The translations under genes and the position numbers were made by a program. From the IMG/VR virus record IMGVR_UViG_3300023184_000030, positions 62,001 through 126,000 of that record: a stretch of 64,000 bases of DNA; one strand, 5' to 3'. Origin of the DNA: a virus. The notes beneath the pieces were generated by a model. That model was not told the DNA's origin, made no database searches, and saw nothing but the letters and a program-made list of their open reading frames with translations. This document shows positions 61,980 through 64,000 of the stretch, piece by piece; the first letter of the stretch is position 1; each line of letters starts with the position of its first letter.

Positions 61980-63701
61980 TTATGCTAAACCGCCAGCAGG
62001 TACGTTAACATAGAATGTTAAGTACATAGTTTCTGGTAAGAAACCAGCTTCTACTAGAGCGTATCTAGATTTAACTGCGATTTTAGGTGACATTGTACCT
62101 TCAGAGATAGTCTGAATAGATTCTGCCATCATGTAAGGCATAAATTTGATACCTGGCTCATCGTCTCCACCTTTTCTACCGATACAAACTCTTGTATCAC
62201 TGTAGCTCATGTTTTGATCAACATATACAGTCATACCAGCAAGCGAACCTACAGGGTATAAAGTACCGTTGTTTTGAGTTAAAGTGTTAGAGAATGGAGC
62301 GAAAGTGAATTGAGAGATGTCTTGAAGTGCACTTGCAACTGCAGCGTTTGTAACGATGAAGTTAGCAGGACCTCTTCTACCTCTGTTAGCTACCACGTTA
62401 GCAGCTGCAAGGATTCTAGAGAATAATCTTCTTTGTAAAGTTGATAAGTTCTCATATCCTCCTGATGCAGGACCTGCAGGGATTACCATAGTTCCAGTAG
62501 TATCGTCTTTTCTAACATAAGCAGCTGTAGTTCCAGCACCACCACCAATAACTAAGTTTAAGTTAAGGTTTTGGTTTTCTACACTGTTGAATTGAGTGTG
62601 GTTAGACCATCCTAAAGCAAATGCTCTTGAAAGGATGTGCTTGTTAATTGCTTGAGAAACCTCGTTAACTAATGCGTTCTCGATCATTGAAATAACATCG
62701 ATACCGAATTGTTTGTTAAGGTCTTGGATTTGCTCAGTTGTAACTGATGCAGCAACTTGGAAAGTTTCAGCTTCTACGAATTTAGTGAAAGTTGAAAGAC
62801 CCATTGAGTTGTAGTAAGTAGACTCAGCAACACCTCTTAACATTGGGTTGTAAGTTTTAGTACCATCAACGTAAGGACCTTGCCAAGCTTGGTCGTTGTT
62901 GAAACCAGCTCCAGAGTAACCTTGGATGTGATCTTCTAAAGCTTTAACTAATTGTGCAGTACCTGAGGTATTTGCAGTGTAGAATCCTGATCCACCAGCT
63001 CCAGTAACTACTTGTGCAGGAGTACCGTTGAAGTAAGAAGCAACGTTAGAACCTGATGCGATACCAGTGATTTGGAAAATAGCAAATCCATCAATTCTTG
63101 ATAGACCTACGAAAGTTAGGTTTAAAGTGTTGCTTACAGAAGCAGTAGCACCTGCGGTGAAAGTACCAGCAGTAGCACCAGTAGTACCAGCAGCTCCAGA
63201 AGCAGTTTGGTAAACTGGGAATTTAATCATTGAAGGAGCAGTAGCTAACTGATCAGTTGCATTACCTGCAGCTGCAGCAGCAACTTTACCACCTGCGTAT
63301 ACGTAGTCTAAGTAAGACAAGATACCAGTTGGACCTGACATAGGGATAACAGGAACGATATCAAAACCTACAGTCTTCGCAGCTACTTGAATAGCTAATG
63401 GAAGTAATGAAGGGAATTTATCGCCTGAACCTTGCCAAGTGTTGTTATAAAAACCAGCGTTAGCGCCAGTTGATAATGCAGATCCACCACCGAATGATGC
63501 ACCTGGGAATGCTGGAGGAGCAACAGTACCCATACCGTTTACTACGCCTAGTGAGTTGTATGCACCAGCAGATTCGTTTAATGAATGGTAATGACAATAT
63601 TTAGTCAACCATCCTTTTTTGTTCTCATCTGTGATACCAGCCTTGCTCTCAATAAGAGGTGACCATGTTTCATAGATTTCTTGTTCGTTAATCAATTTCA
63701 T
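61980..63701 (-). CDS. 23: Major capsid protein, T4 gp23-like
   Basis: The 573-aa product aligns by motif with T4 gp23 (521 aa). WSPLIE (13-18) compares with WKPLLE at the T4 N terminus. GFDIVPVIPMSGPTGILSYL compares with AFDICGVQPMNSPTG. NFIVTNAAVASAL compares with NFIIASRNVVNVL. VYVDQNMSYSDTRVCIGRKG compares with VYIDQYAKQDYFTVGYKG, and SPKIAVKSRYALVE with the FKTRYGIG strand. SLNESAGAY (40-48) gives an LNE|S prohead cleavage site after residue 43, where T4 cuts at LTE|A after residue 65. An Ala/Gly/Thr-rich insert (about 160-245) holds surface-loop-type sequence. It forms the hexamers of the head. Confidence 0.9.
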   Translation of the reverse strand: MKLINEQEIYETWSPLIESKAGITDENKKGWLTKYCHYHSLNESAGAYNSLGVVNGMGTVAPPAFPGASFGGGSALSTGANAGFYNNTWQGSGDKFPSLLPLAIQVAAKTVGFDIVPVIPMSGPTGILSYLDYVYAGGKVAAAAAGNATDQLATAPSMIKFPVYQTASGAAGTTGATAGTFTAGATASVSNTLNLTFVGLSRIDGFAIFQITGIASGSNVASYFNGTPAQVVTGAGGSGFYTANTSGTAQLVKALEDHIQGYSGAGFNNDQAWQGPYVDGTKTYNPMLRGVAESTYYNSMGLSTFTKFVEAETFQVAASVTTEQIQDLNKQFGIDVISMIENALVNEVSQAINKHILSRAFALGWSNHTQFNSVENQNLNLNLVIGGGAGTTAAYVRKDDTTGTMVIPAGPASGGYENLSTLQRRLFSRILAAANVVANRGRRGPANFIVTNAAVASALQDISQFTFAPFSNTLTQNNGTLYPVGSLAGMTVYVDQNMSYSDTRVCIGRKGGDDEPGIKFMPYMMAESIQTISEGTMSPKIAVKSRYALVEAGFLPETMYLTFYVNVPAGGLA

Positions 63702-63727
63702 GATTTTAGTTGTTTTTTTTAGTTTAT

Positions 63728-64000
63728 TTATCTTTTTGGAAATTTTTGCTCAAGTGCAGAAGCAATATAATTCATATAATCTGAAGAATACGCTTGTGGT
63801 TTTGCAGTCTCGGCTACATTTTCACTCTCGTCAAGTTTTTGTACTCCAACCAATTTAGCTCCAAGCTGACGTGTTGACCAGAAATTTTTGATCTGGTAAG
63901 GTGTATCTAAATTATAGAAGTTTGACTGAGCAACAATTGATTGCTGATGTCCTTCTGATAAAGATTCCCATACCGGAGCATATTCTGCTGGCATTTCGTC
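63728..64000 (-). CDS. Probable scaffold/core protein, C-terminal end (cut by window)
   Basis: The frame is open to the right edge (it reads D-E before the first Met), so the true start lies beyond the window and the visible Met at 63994 need not be the start. The visible end includes YAPVWESLSEGHQQSIVAQS and a VQKLDESENVAETAK stretch. A scaffold (T4 gp22) is encoded just upstream of gp23 in T4-type phages and often ends with a W-x-x-L-x-x-x-x-[QR]-x-x-I-x-x-[QR] motif, which fits. It could also be the prohead protease end. Confidence 0.5.
   Translation of the reverse strand, partial: DEMPAEYAPVWESLSEGHQQSIVAQSNFYNLDTPYQIKNFWSTRQLGAKLVGVQKLDESENVAETAKPQAYSSDYMNYIASALEQKFPKR

Overview
The window is a 64-kb piece of a large tailed phage genome of the T4 supergroup (contractile-tailed myovirus), very probably infecting a member of the Bacteroidota (Flavobacteria-like). 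The phage identity rests on a gp23-type major capsid protein, a gp32-type single-stranded DNA-binding protein, and the conserved baseplate core (gp25-, gp6/J-, gp7/I-, gp5/V- and gp27/D-like proteins). The host inference rests on indirect signs: AT-rich DNA, start codons preceded by A/T-rich leaders without Shine-Dalgarno sequences, Reg_prop and PKD modules of the kind common in Bacteroidota, and a phage-encoded S1-like protein. No tRNA, CRISPR array, insertion sequence or intron was seen.

Layout, left to right. Almost everything is on the minus strand, so transcription runs from high to low coordinates. 1-1525: 5' end of the gp32-like gene behind a long A-rich leader, then a RuvC-like nuclease and a small gene. 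1553-23266: a tube-fold protein, large virion proteins, a spanin-like membrane protein, a small coiled-coil protein, three tandem collagen-containing tail fibres, and several giant tail or baseplate proteins. 23328-24270: a plus-strand island holding a new 55-aa ORF and phoH. 24281-36931: a beta-propeller virion protein, a PKD protein and the baseplate wedge genes. 37038-40417: a neck-like protein, an amidoligase-fold enzyme with a repeat tail, and a four-domain S1-like protein. 40491-49409: spike, repeat-bearing tube protein, hub, a LysM-like protein and a tube-initiator-like protein. 49430-54878: small unknown genes, a Nudix hydrolase, a single plus-strand gene (53071-53799) and proteins with capsid-targeting-like N termini. 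54937-56913: AsnB-like amidotransferase and a P-loop kinase. 57020-63701: putative internal head proteins, then the major capsid gene. 63728-64000: the end of a probable scaffold gene cut by the window.

How it works together. This is mainly the late, virion-building part of the genome. An octamer, [G/A]ATATATA, recurs 17-33 nt upstream of at least twelve start codons, and I read it as this phage's late promoter element (the T4 counterpart is TATAAATA). Five terminator hairpins separate transcription units. The capsid protein and several neighbours share a possible prohead-protease site ([L/I]NE followed by A, G or S), which suggests a set of proteins packaged inside the head. The most unusual content is the S1-like protein, the amidoligase and AsnB pair, the three register-matched collagen fibres, the gp32 leader, and short GATG/GPTG loops scattered through the large tail proteins.
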